A stretch of DNA of 64,000 bases from Pseudoalteromonas byunsanensis (GCF_001854475.1 NZ_MNAN01000037.1:124001-188000), one strand, 5' to 3'. Positions 54,546 to 62,699 are shown, counted from the first letter of the stretch. Notes: a model not told the origin generated them from the letters alone. Numbers and translations: made by a program.

Positions 54546-54710
54546 CTAACTTAACAACCGTAAATACAAACCTAAATTGAAATTTTTTCCTTACAAAACA
54601 AAAATTAACCTACTGTTTCGATGAGCCCACACGACTTTACACAGGTACAACAAGAGAGTAAATTCATAGACTAGCTACAGCGGTTTCCCTTCTTTTATTA
54701 GGACAGATTT

Positions 54711-55076
54711 ATGTCATCGGAAAAAATCAATTTACAAGAAAAACTCGCTAAGTTCAGTGAGCATTGGTCTCCTCGTGTTATTGCGCAAATGAATGATTAC
54801 CAGTTTAAGCTCGCCAAATTTAAAGGGGAGTTTACTTGGCACGCCCACAAAGATACCGACGAAGTATTTTTAGTGATTGAGGGTAAGATGGGTATCGAGT
54901 TCAAAGACAAAGTGGTTGAACTTTCTGAGGGCGAAATGTACGTGGTGCCCAAAGGGGTGGAACACAAACCCTTTGCTCACGAAGAGTGTAAAGTCATGTT
55001 GATAGAACCCGCTGGCGTAGTCAACACCGGTGACGCTGGCGGTGAACTGACTGCCCAAAATGATGTGTGGGTTTGA
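54711..55076 (+). CDS. Small cupin protein
   Basis: This 121-residue single-domain cupin has the metal motif WHAHKDTDEVFLVIEGKMG (His, His and Glu ligands) and the second motif PKGVEHKPFAHEE. It lies 203 bases after kynU with its own AGGA site 8 bases upstream, so it may be linked to the tryptophan operon or transcribed alone. It is much shorter than 3-hydroxyanthranilate dioxygenase, so a mannose-6-phosphate-isomerase-like sugar or regulatory cupin is equally possible. A perfect 8-base hairpin (TGAGGTTA/TAACCTCA, 55074-55090) overlaps its stop codon. Confidence 0.75.
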   Translation: MSSEKINLQEKLAKFSEHWSPRVIAQMNDYQFKLAKFKGEFTWHAHKDTDEVFLVIEGKMGIEFKDKVVELSEGEMYVVPKGVEHKPFAHEECKVMLIEPAGVVNTGDAGGELTAQNDVWV

Positions 55077-55318
55077 GGTTATTAACCTCAGTAACTCGCA
55101 CTGGGTTCCAAAGTTTAGGTTGTGGGATAGCGTTAGTTGGTTGTTATTCTAATGCTTGGTGTTAACACAAAAGTGGACCATCAGCGTAACTCGTTTCTGC
55201 CCCATTATGAGTTAACGTGAATGTTCTAAGCGCGGCTTAGACCGAAGAACGGCCGTTGGTAGCGAGCAAAGCTATGAGCGAGGAATGGACATTCAAAATC
55301 TAGACTTAAAAACAATCG

Positions 55319-55421
55319 ATTCTCGTTATGTAATTTAAGCGGCTTCTCGTTAAAACTTTCTTAAAAACTTAACCTATTAATTTTCTTGCTATTTTAAATG
55401 TGTATTCTCGTTATGTAATTT
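55319..55421 (+). repeat. Direct repeat ATTCTCGTTATGTAATTT, two copies
   Basis: The 18-base sequence occurs at 55319-55336 and 55404-55421. Shorter ATTCTCG copies follow at 55427, 55443 and 55570, giving five occurrences in about 260 bases. This is far above chance in a gene-free stretch and may represent binding sites of a recombinase or regulator. Confidence 0.6.
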
Positions 55422-55586
55422 TATTCATTCTCGATTAAGTAAATTCTCGGGTATGGGGTAGTCGAAACAATTGTAATTCCTTGTAGCTATGTGTAAGTTG
55501 TTAATAATTAGATTATTAAAAATCGTATTTTGATAATTCTGGCAATTGACATATTAAGTGTTAACAGGAATTCTCGATAATACGCT

Positions 55587-55598
55587 GTTAGGCATCAA
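55587..55598 (+). repeat. Left inverted repeat / cassette core site of the DUF2306 gene
   Basis: GTTAGGCATCAA is the perfect reverse complement of TTGATGCCTAAC at 56266-56277. GTTAGGC fits the integron core site GTTRRRY that marks the 5-prime border of gene cassettes, and it lies 10 bases before the ATG. Confidence 0.55.
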
Positions 55599-55607
55599 GG
55601 AAGGCAT

Positions 55608-56240
55608 ATGAGCAAAAAAATCTTATGGAGTATAATGACTCTTTCAGCGGTACTGGTAGCTATTTATGCTATAGGGCTTCTTGCTATGCCTAGTATTAGG
55701 CCACCTTTTATTCAGAACCTTTTTACAAATTTTCCCAGATTTACATCGATTCATTTTATGGGCGGTGCTATTGCAATAGTATTCGGAGCTCTTCAATTTA
55801 GTACTTTTATTAGAATAAAGTACTTATCTCTTCATCGATTGCTCGGTCGATTTTATGTTGGAGCCATATTGTTTAGCGGCATTTCTGGTTTTGTTTTGGC
55901 CGTTAATTCAGTAGGCGGTTTTTATGTACAATCAGGATTTGGCCTTATGGCTATCTTTTGGTTGGCGACAACCATCAATGCTTATCGCCTGATCCGTAAA
56001 GGCGATGTTAGGTCGCATGAAAACTGGATGATTCGAAGCTATGCCGTTACTTTAGCTGGTGTAACTTTAAGGCTCTACCTCGGTCTTAGTATGGTACTGG
56101 GAGTAAAGTTTGTCGATGCATATCCCGTTTTGGCATGGATTTGCTGGATTCCAAACTTATTAATAGCTGAGCTATTCCTTAGGAAGAGAATAAATAAAAC
56201 TAAAAAAAGTACCAATCAAAGCTTACCAGATGCGTGCTAA
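55608..56240 (+). CDS. DUF2306 family membrane protein
   Basis: This 210-residue membrane protein with about six helices matches DUF2306: FPRFTSIHFMGGAIAIVFGALQF, SLHRLLGRFYVGAILFSGISGF and GDVRSHENWMIRSYAVTLAGVTLRLYL, with conserved histidines that could hold a cofactor. Function unknown. It is tightly bounded by a perfect 12-base inverted repeat with integron-cassette core motifs, has a strong AAGGAAGG site immediately after the left border and is more AT-rich than its neighbours. This suggests acquisition as a mobile gene cassette. Confidence 0.78.
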   Translation: MSKKILWSIMTLSAVLVAIYAIGLLAMPSIRPPFIQNLFTNFPRFTSIHFMGGAIAIVFGALQFSTFIRIKYLSLHRLLGRFYVGAILFSGISGFVLAVNSVGGFYVQSGFGLMAIFWLATTINAYRLIRKGDVRSHENWMIRSYAVTLAGVTLRLYLGLSMVLGVKFVDAYPVLAWICWIPNLLIAELFLRKRINKTKKSTNQSLPDAC

Positions 56241-56265
56241 TTGTTTATCTAAAAGCAATTGAGAA

Positions 56266-56400
56266 TTGATGCCTAACAAGTCATTTAAACCGGACAAAAA
56301 CAGTTGGCCTTTTGCTCCAGAAATTCAAAGGACAGCCACTTTAAAAAGACATTAAACAAGCTCTCAATAACAAACCAGCTAACTTTGTCGCTAGATGTTA
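56266..56400 (+). repeat. attC-like recombination site after the DUF2306 gene
   Basis: The site starts with TTGATGCCTAAC, where GCCTAAC fits the RYYYAAC core, and continues with GGACAAAAACAGTTGGC (56292-56308). A partly complementary stretch CCAGCTAACTTTGTCG lies at 56375-56390. The right core near 56396 (GTTATCA) departs from GTTRRRY, so the site is degenerate or truncated. The left half resembles attC sites of environmental marine cassettes as I remember them. Confidence 0.45.
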
Positions 56401-56430
56401 TCAAAATCATGCCTACTATGGGTAAGTGAT

Positions 56431-56614
56431 TGAAATCAATGGGGTCAGAGTTGTTGATTTTATAAGAAAATAAGTGACACCCATCACTATTAATGAAATC
56501 AATGAAATCAATGGGGTCAGAGTTGTTGATTTTATAAGAAAATAAGTGACACCCATCACTATTAATATCCAAGCTAAGAAAATAAGTGACACCCATCACT
56601 ATTAATATCCAAGC
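56431..56614. repeat. Tandem REP-like hairpin repeats beside the RAYT gene
   Basis: A 64-base unit occurs twice (56431-56494 and 56503-56566), and a 40-base part repeats again in tandem (56535-56574 and 56575-56614). Each long unit holds two hairpins: AAATCAA with TTGATTT (14-base loop) and AGTGA with TCACT around CACCCA (three copies at 56473, 56545 and 56585). The first hairpin recurs at 58027-58056 on the other side of the transposase gene, identical over 30 bases. Such palindromes are the usual companions of REP-associated tyrosine transposases. Confidence 0.8.
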
Positions 56615-56853
56615 TGAGGAAGTGAAGTAAAAAAGTATAAAAATACTTCAATCACTGGGTACAAAAACTTTTTTCGATGGGCCAATTTTAGCGCCCAAGC
56701 GTATCTCTACACCAAAACCGGGTTATCGCGCACGACAAAGCGCTGTAAATACAGAAGTAAGAAATTCTAGAATTGAGAATGTGAGTTTTGCTAAGCCAAC
56801 AAGCGCTCGCAGTTTGTTAGGTTTGTCCGTCGTCGTTTTTGCAGTGTTTCACA

Positions 56854-57762
56854 TTAAGCGGTTATTGTTCGCTCTCGACCTACTGCACCATGGAATACCC
56901 GAGAAAATTGCGTGGTGAGTTTTATCCAGTTCTCAGGTTCGATATTTAATCGAGTAAGAATGGGTTGCGCTTCGTTGATATAACCGCGTTTATCGGCTCG
57001 AATACTCTGGCCTGTGAGTTCAACCAACTCAATATAGGATTTGAGTTCAAAAGGTAGCCCTTTAGGCATATGTTTTCGTGGGCTGCCCGCAAAGCGTAGT
57101 AGGCTTTTTGGTTGTTTGCCCTGTTTAGCGTGGTCGATGCGTTTTTTGATGCTGGTGTAATCTGAGGTTTCCGGCGTTGCGGCGATTTTAGCTCTAATGG
57201 GGTTCAAGTCTACATATGCTAAACACGCAGCCAGCGCAGCCTCGTCTAGTAATGCTTGGGATTTAAATCGTCCTTCCCAGAATCGGCCTGTACAATTATC
57301 TTCTTTATTTGCTCGGCGGGCGATGTCTTCGTTAAGTACCCGCATAAACCAGCTAATATCTGCGAGTCTTTCCCTGTACTTGGCGACTTGCTCATTAAAT
57401 ATCAACTGCTCCGACTCATTGAGCGGTTCACCTTCAGTGAGTTTATGGGTTATCCAATTACCTTTAAACAGCTTATGCCATCGTATCACAATCGCTTCAT
57501 CCGACAGACGCATAGCCTTTTTATCATCAACATATAAAACAATGTGGGTGTGATTACTCATCACAGCATAAGCACAGACATCAATACAAAACACAGACGC
57601 CAACATCAAGAGTTTTTCTTCAACCCAATCACGGCGGTGTTCATATGATTTTCCAGTAAATTTATCTTCACCGCACAGAAATGCTCGTCTTACGCAACGG
57701 GAGATACAGTGGTAATATTTGGTGTCGGTTAAACTGATTTGTCTTTTACGGGCAGTTGCCAT
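56854..57762 (-). mobile_element. REP-associated tyrosine transposase (RAYT, Y1 family)
   Basis: This 302-residue Y1-type transposase is related to IS200/IS605 TnpA. The HUH-type histidine pair is at residues 71-73 in VMSNHTHIVLYV, and the C-terminal part of the domain shows CLAYVDLNPIRAKIA with the conserved NPxRA. The protein extends well past the Y1 core with a C-terminal 100 residues (SPRKHMPKGLPFELKSYIELVE) seen in the larger marine members. RAYTs are domesticated single-strand endonucleases that mobilise or maintain REP palindromes. Hairpin repeats lie on both sides, two long units beyond its 3-prime end and one upstream of its start. Confidence 0.88.
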
Positions 57763-57837
57763 AGTTTGGTTTCCTCAATCCTTTGAGTGTAGAATTAAAG
57801 CTTAGGCGGCATCTTAGGAAGGTGCAAATTAGTGGTG

Positions 57838-58026
57838 GGTGTCAGCGATTTGGCGATTCAAACCCTTGAGAAGAGGTATATAGCTGAAGTTGAGGCTAAT
57901 GAGACTACGATAGAAAGCCTCAAAGCTCAGTATTTCTTTCTTCGAGACCTGATATCGGAATCTGGCGATAAACTTGTATCGGCTGTAGAGCACTATCTCA
58001 AGTGGCTTGAATTTCAAATCAATGGC
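57838..58026 (+). pseudogene. Possible gene fragment trapped between RAYT repeats
   Basis: The plus strand is open from a GTG at 57832 for 91 codons. The first 60 residues (YIAEVEANETTIESLKAQYFF, LISESGDKLVSAVEHYLKW) look like genuine helical protein, but the frame starts inside a hairpin-type repeat (GTGGTGGGTGTC near 57833) and runs into the REP copy at 58027. No ribosome site is visible. It is best read as a remnant of an interrupted gene, or chance. Confidence 0.3.
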
Positions 58027-58056
58027 AAATCAATGGGGTCAGAGTTGTTGATTTTA
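58027..58056 (+). repeat. REP-like hairpin, third copy
   Basis: These 30 bases are identical to 56433-56462 and 56505-56534, with AAATCAA pairing with TTGATTT. This copy lies about 265 bases upstream of the transposase start and in the same orientation as the others. Confidence 0.8.
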
Positions 58057-58254
58057 ATAATACTATTTAACGGCTACTTTTGGCACAAAGCTGTCATTAG
58101 TCTCTAACACGTTTATGTCCAGAAACGAGCTAGAGCGATTATAGTGGCACTACAGTATCATAATATAAAAGTTGCAATGATTTCTTTTTCGGAAGCGCTA
58201 AATAAATTAAATTAAGTGGACACCCACCTTAACTTCAATGTTAGTGTTTATCAA

Positions 58255-58335
58255 CGTCGGATGGCGTGGCTTCGCCACTTATCCGACCTACGGCAATATA
58301 ACTGTAGGGTGGATAAGCGCAGCGCCATTCAACAA
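58255..58335. repeat. Pair of inverted REP sequences (BIME-like)
   Basis: A stem-loop at 58256-58291 (GTCGGAT with ATCCGAC, inner GTGGC with GCCAC) is followed by an inverted related copy at 58304-58333 (GTAGGGTGGATAAGCGC then GCGCCATTCAAC). This is the layout of bacterial interspersed mosaic elements. It differs in sequence from the RAYT hairpins 200 bases away. Related short motifs AAGTGGACACCCACC and AAGTGGACTCCCACC flank it at about 58214 and 58371. Confidence 0.75.
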
Positions 58336-58524
58336 TCTGGCAAACCACTCATACATCAATAACAGCAATTAAGTGGACTCCCACCCTAACTTTCCCACCC
58401 TAACTTTAATGCGTTACTACACTTTACATTTTTTAAATTGAATTGTGTTTAATCTTTGCGCACAATGACTTGCATCAGGTGCTGGCATCCAATGCCGCGT
58501 TATAAAACCAGAGGAGTGAGTCAA

Positions 58525-59316
58525 TTGAAAATGGATATATTCGTTGTTGATGCGTTTACCAGTCAACAATTTAAAGGTAACTCTGCGGCTGTTGTGCCGG
58601 TAAAAAACTGGTTATCTGATGAGTTAATGCAAAATATCGCCGCTGAGAACAACCTCTCAGAAACCGCCTTTATCAAGGAGATTGATGCTAACAAATACGA
58701 GATCCGTTGGTTCTCGCCACTGACCGAAATAGATTTTTGCGGCCACGCCACCTTAGCGTCTGCTTTCGTGCTATTCCATGAGTTCGGTGTTGAGGCCCAA
58801 ATCGAGTTTATCACCAAAGCAGTTGGCAGCTTGACCGTTGTTCTAAACGCAAGCAACGAGATTGCAATGACCTTTCCCAACCAAAAGCCACAGAGCGTTT
58901 CATCCGTACCAAAACAACTACTCGAAGGGCTGTCAAAAAAACCAACAGAAGTACTCATCAATAGGCAAGCTTACTTTGCTGTCTTTGCTAACGAACAAGA
59001 TGTTTTCGACTTAACTTACTCATCCGAACAATTACGGCAGCTCGCGCCATTGGATGTTGTCGTCACAGCACCATCCAACGAGTATGACTTTGTTTCTCGT
59101 TACTTTTGGCCTGCAAATGGCGGTGATGAAGACCCAGTTACAGGCTCAATTCATGCTGGGCTTGCCCCTTATTGGGCTGAAAAGTTAGGCAGAACCGAAT
59201 TAATTGCTTACCAAGCTTCAAAACGCGGTGGTGTACTTACATGTCATGTTGCAGATACGTCTATCGTTGTCTCAGGTAATGGGGTGTTATACCTCAAGGG
59301 TAAAATCAACGTTTAG
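58525..59316 (+). CDS. PhzF family isomerase-like protein
   Basis: This is a 263-residue protein of the PhzF/DapF-like fold. The N-terminus DIFVVDAFTSQQFKGNSAAVV, the catalytic glutamate in NNLSETAFI, the GHATLASAFV loop and DPVTGSIHAGLAPYWAEKLG near the end are all family signatures. Most family members have no known substrate; PhzF itself isomerises a phenazine precursor, but no phenazine genes are present. A TTG start at 58525 (giving MKMDIFVV) has GGAG 8 bases before it; the ATG at 58531 is the alternative. The longer open frame from 58456 has an unlikely N-terminus. Confidence 0.87.
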   Translation: MKMDIFVVDAFTSQQFKGNSAAVVPVKNWLSDELMQNIAAENNLSETAFIKEIDANKYEIRWFSPLTEIDFCGHATLASAFVLFHEFGVEAQIEFITKAVGSLTVVLNASNEIAMTFPNQKPQSVSSVPKQLLEGLSKKPTEVLINRQAYFAVFANEQDVFDLTYSSEQLRQLAPLDVVVTAPSNEYDFVSRYFWPANGGDEDPVTGSIHAGLAPYWAEKLGRTELIAYQASKRGGVLTCHVADTSIVVSGNGVLYLKGKINV

Positions 59317-59364
59317 ATTTATGACGTACTAGCGTTTGGAAGATCAACATACAAAGGAAATGTG

Positions 59365-59973
59365 ATGATGTTTGAGAGTATTGCAGTTTATTGTGGATTC
59401 ATAGCCTCTGTTTGGGTTTTCATTGGTGTTTATGTGGCAAGTCGATACTACCCCGGCTACAGTCACACTAAACAATTTTGCAGTGAGTTAGGGGCAACTG
59501 GTAGCCCTACAGAGAAGTTGTCTCCCTTAATTAATAATTATCCGCTGGGGTTGCTATTTTGCTTCTTTGGCTGGCACTTAGCGCAGCTTTCCAACGTTTC
59601 TGTGCTCGTTAATGCTACCGGTTGGCTTGTCATTGCACATGGAATAGGTACTTGGGTTGCGGGTTATTTTCCAATGGATGCAGACCCTTATACCAAAACT
59701 CCCAGCTTTAATTGTAAAATACACACTTGGGCAGGTTTTGTTATGTTGCTTTCGTTAATTATTGCACCAATTTTAATTGCCATCAGCCCAACGACCGAAC
59801 TGGTTACGCTATCTTTTCGTATTTTTTCAATCTTTTGTGTTATTGCCACTGTTTGCACTTTGGTTGCTTTGACCAAAGCCTTTAAAGCGCAAAATAATCC
59901 CGGCATCCATCAACGTATTTCTTATGGCTTTCAACTACTTTGGTTGAGTGTGTTGTCATTCATATTGGTGTAG
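59365..59973 (+). CDS. DUF998 family membrane protein
   Basis: This is a 202-residue integral membrane protein with about six helices and the DUF998 pattern: GVYVASRYYPGYSHTKQFCSELGATGSP, YPLGLLFCFFGWHL and GYFPMDADPYTKTPSFNCKIHTWAG. The family is unstudied. AAGGA lies 6 bases before the ATG at 59365. It follows the PhzF gene by 48 bases on the same strand and may be co-transcribed. A hairpin at 59994-60019 follows its stop. Confidence 0.72.
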   Translation: MMFESIAVYCGFIASVWVFIGVYVASRYYPGYSHTKQFCSELGATGSPTEKLSPLINNYPLGLLFCFFGWHLAQLSNVSVLVNATGWLVIAHGIGTWVAGYFPMDADPYTKTPSFNCKIHTWAGFVMLLSLIIAPILIAISPTTELVTLSFRIFSIFCVIATVCTLVALTKAFKAQNNPGIHQRISYGFQLLWLSVLSFILV

Positions 59974-59993
59974 CGGTAAATAAACAATAACTA

Positions 59994-60019
59994 AGCGAAG
60001 GAGCTACCACCCCTTCGCT
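59994..60019. terminator. Hairpin between DUF998 and acyltransferase genes
   Basis: AGCGAAGG (59994-60001) pairs with CCTTCGCT (60012-60019) around a 10-base loop. It lies between convergent genes and probably ends transcription of DUF998, though no T run follows. Confidence 0.5.
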
Positions 60020-60072
60020 CACTTGTACTCACGGTGTTTATTCACTGGCGATATTATCAATCACGATGGTCG

Positions 60073-61122
60073 TTACACCGCAGACTGTGACGTCACGCCC
60101 GAGTGGCTGCTTTGATTCGGTGAACCCGCACGCCGAATAATCTTAGCAATGGGTCGCTCAAAAAGTCGAAATGACAAGTAAGCAACGAGCACACTTAACA
60201 GCAGAGACAGCACCAGTTTTAACTCAATCGAAATTGATAGATGATTAACTGCATTGATAATTGGCATATGTAGCAAATACAATGAATAAGATATTTTCCC
60301 AACAAAGTCCCCCACTCTATTGGCCAACAACACATTGTTATCTGGGACTAAAAACACCACGCAAAAGAATACCGCCCCCATTAACAATAACACCTCATAG
60401 CTCAGCCACATTCTATGTTTGGCATCGGATTTAATGGGCGAAAATTCAGGATATAACAATGGAATCAAACACAGCGCCAGAATAAACCAATGCTTTTTGA
60501 GATAACTGGGGATCACTGCTGATTTATAATGCATGCCAAATAGCATCCCAACAAAAAAGTAGGGAAGTGATCTGAGCACATTAAACTCGTTGTATGGCAC
60601 CCCTTTAATATCACCAAATATTTTCGGGAAATTAGTCAAAAACAAGCCTATCATCACCGCGACGACCAACAGATAGATATACCCTGCGCGATGTTTTGCT
60701 AGCGACCAAAATACTATGAAAATCAAGTAAAACTGTATTTCGGGGGGAATAGACCAAAGTACACTTTCACCATACAAGAACAGTAAGTGACCGAGTAAGG
60801 CATTCACATCGGGTATCTGGTACAAGCTATCGTTACCGACCTGTGTTAACAAATACGACCCCATAACAACCAGTAGATAAAGTGGTAATACTCTGCCCGC
60901 TCTAGCTAAAAAATAGTGACTGACGTTATCTTTAGTAAATCCCTGTTCTAAATAGAGATATGACATCAAAAATCCACTCAACATAAAAAACAGCATCACA
61001 CCATATGCCCCTGAGCCACCTCCTAGCACCCCTTCGAGCCAATTGGTGATGTCGCTAAAGTGGGTGAAAAAAACGATGAGCGCTGCAAGCCCACGAAGCG
61101 TATTGAGTTTTCTTATTTGCAT
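60073..61122 (-). CDS. Acyltransferase 3 family membrane protein
   Basis: This 349-residue integral membrane protein has about ten helices and the acyltransferase-3 (OafA/YrhL) signature: KLNTLRGLAALIVFFTHFS at the start with the catalytic-type histidine, YGVMLFFMLSGFLMSYL, and YFLARAGRVLPLYLL. Such enzymes O-acetylate or O-acylate cell-surface sugars or other envelope molecules. No polysaccharide genes are adjacent. The GGGAAAAG stretch upstream is a possible ribosome site. Confidence 0.87.
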   Translation of the reverse strand: MQIRKLNTLRGLAALIVFFTHFSDITNWLEGVLGGGSGAYGVMLFFMLSGFLMSYLYLEQGFTKDNVSHYFLARAGRVLPLYLLVVMGSYLLTQVGNDSLYQIPDVNALLGHLLFLYGESVLWSIPPEIQFYLIFIVFWSLAKHRAGYIYLLVVAVMIGLFLTNFPKIFGDIKGVPYNEFNVLRSLPYFFVGMLFGMHYKSAVIPSYLKKHWFILALCLIPLLYPEFSPIKSDAKHRMWLSYEVLLLMGAVFFCVVFLVPDNNVLLANRVGDFVGKISYSLYLLHMPIINAVNHLSISIELKLVLSLLLSVLVAYLSFRLFERPIAKIIRRAGSPNQSSHSGVTSQSAV

Positions 61123-61233
61123 AGTACTTTTCCCTATTTATTATTTTTTTAGTCAATTTGCTACACAGTGTGATGGTATATCCCGTGAAATCGAGCAAAC
61201 TTATTCAAGCTGTACCTTGCGTATGGATACGAT

Positions 61234-61755
61234 TTATCTAATGAGTGTTGAGGGGCCTTTCCAAGTGTAAATAAATTCTTTTGCTTTATTACCACAGGGA
61301 GTATGCCAATAGCCCTCTGAGCGTTTTTGTCCACCTAATGCTTCATAAAAGCCAATCGCCTTTGGGTTGCATTCCAATACTTCTAGATATACACCAAGAT
61401 CTTTGTAGTGAGTGTGTACCCACTTGGCCGCTGACGAGAGTAACTGAGTGCCAATCCCTTTTCCTTTGGCGTCTGATGTGACATGTAGGTTATCTATAAT
61501 ACTACCAAACTGCGGATGCTTATCGCCAAAAACACAGATAAAACCACTAAACACACCGTTTAACTGGGCTATTAAAACCAGTTGATTATCACTTGGCGCC
61601 GTTAACCTGTCTGCCCATAGTTGAGTGCGTTCTTCAATCACTCGGTGCGCTAAGTAGTCAGAGGATAAAACCTCTGTATAGTTTTCCTGCCAACTTTTGG
61701 CATGTAACTGTGCAATATCGTGAAGATCATTCGCTGTAGCGGCTCTGATAAACAT
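61234..61755 (-). CDS. GNAT family N-acetyltransferase
   Basis: This is a 173-residue cytosolic protein of the GNAT fold with a RimI-like look: FIRAATANDLHDIAQLHAKSW, then IDNLHVTSDAKGKGIGTQLLS with the acetyl-CoA loop KGKGIG and VLECNPKAIGFYEALGG with the conserved tyrosine. Substrate unknown. It is transcribed in the same direction as the acyltransferase gene, about 110 bases apart. Confidence 0.88.
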   Translation of the reverse strand: MFIRAATANDLHDIAQLHAKSWQENYTEVLSSDYLAHRVIEERTQLWADRLTAPSDNQLVLIAQLNGVFSGFICVFGDKHPQFGSIIDNLHVTSDAKGKGIGTQLLSSAAKWVHTHYKDLGVYLEVLECNPKAIGFYEALGGQKRSEGYWHTPCGNKAKEFIYTWKGPSTLIR

Positions 61756-61861
61756 AAATAGACTGCCTTTATGGATTTTTTCTCAGCCTAGCTTTTTTTT
61801 GACACAAAACCAAAGCTTTGCGTTTATCTACAGGTTGCTATGCGATAGACCACGTTGTTGC

Positions 61862-62383
61862 TCACCACAACATACGCTGCAAGATTTTTTTACCTGCGCG
61901 TTGATGTATTATCACTGCGAAAACATGGAGTATGATCAATGCCGTCAATAGGTAGCTGACATATTGATGAACCCAAGAAAAAAATTGTGAAACCTGAGTT
62001 TGCTCTATCAATGGCGGGATTGTTATCAGCCTGAACACTTGAAATTCGCTGCGCATCATTAGCAACCCAGATATAAATAAAAGCATAACTAACAAATACA
62101 TAGTTATATGTACATAGCGTACACACAAGATCTGTGCAGCGCTCAGCTCCCCCTGATAACAGGGCCTAGCAGTGCGTGCTGCATGAATAATCCGTACACA
62201 AAAAATGGGAATAAACACCGTTGTAAGGGATACATTAAACTCACTAATAAGTAATTTCCATTCGCTTTTCCCCCCAACTGCAACAAGGAAGAGCCCTGAA
62301 AACGTGGCCCAAAGAATCACAATGGCTGATAACCAATGCAATACTTTGGCAAGTGTGTCGAACTTAGTCACTGAAGTTTCCAT
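61862..62383 (-). CDS. Cytochrome b561 family protein
   Basis: This is a 173-residue membrane protein with four hydrophobic helices and conserved histidines: KVLHWLSAIVILWATFSGLF, RIIHAARTARP, VRYVHITMYLLVMLLFISGLLM and VHQYVSYLLTALIILHVFAVIIH. The pattern is that of bacterial cytochrome b561/Ni-Fe-hydrogenase b-type subunits (CybB-like), which bind two b haems and pass electrons, often from ubiquinol to superoxide or other acceptors. The ATG at 62383 is preferred over a GTG at 62404. It stands alone on the minus strand. Confidence 0.85.
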   Translation of the reverse strand: METSVTKFDTLAKVLHWLSAIVILWATFSGLFLVAVGGKSEWKLLISEFNVSLTTVFIPIFCVRIIHAARTARPCYQGELSAAQILCVRYVHITMYLLVMLLFISGLLMMRSEFQVFRLITIPPLIEQTQVSQFFSWVHQYVSYLLTALIILHVFAVIIHQRAGKKILQRMLW

Positions 62384-62404
62384 ATCTACGTACCATTTAT
62401 ACAC

Positions 62405-62699
62405 TCAATCTAGCTTTAGATTGCAGTCTAAAGGCATCAAGGTTAATTTTTAGTTAAATATGTAGCACAATTGAATATTAGCTATTTTAGTGAAATTGCA
62501 AGAGAGGTATTTTTGTAACTATTGCGCACAGCTTTATTGTCTTCCATCTGCACTTCGCCCAAAGTTTACTACTTTCAAAGCGATGAATTCACTTACGAAC
62601 CTTTAGATGTAAATACATTTGGAGGCGTTGCTTGGCAATGAGTCGTTCGGTATCTATATTTGAAAAGTTATATTGCTGACCCTTTCAAAGGAGTTGAAA
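62405..62699. other. Intergenic region without gene
   Basis: About 300 AT-rich bases upstream of the b561 gene contain its promoter, and I see no repeat or gene in them. The end (AAAGGAG at about 62688) is a ribosome site for the small frame at 62700. Confidence 0.5.

Larger units (their letters stand above)
55077..55607. other. Gene-free, structured and repeat-bearing region before the DUF2306 cassette
   Basis: Over 500 bases hold no credible gene. The stretch contains a large stem (TGAATGT at 55218-55224, ACATTCA at 55289-55295) with an internal CTAAGC/GCTTAG hairpin. Then come two direct copies of ATTCTCGTTATGTAATTT (55319-55336 and 55404-55421) and three more ATTCTCG motifs (55427, 55443 and 55570). 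It ends at the cassette-like boundary at 55587. The layout is suggestive of a recombination or insertion region. Confidence 0.55.

Noticed and set aside
56285..56599. Minus-strand open frame of 104 codons with repeated SDGCHLFSYKINNSDPIDF segments
   Set aside because: The frame is produced by the tandem REP-like repeats and the attC-like site; its repeated peptide is translated hairpin DNA and it has no sound ribosome site.
58470..58500. GCATCCAATGCCGCGTTATAA upstream of the PhzF gene as the end of an attC site
   Set aside because: GTTATAA does not fit the GTTRRRY core and no foldable partner half was found upstream, so a cassette border is not supported here.
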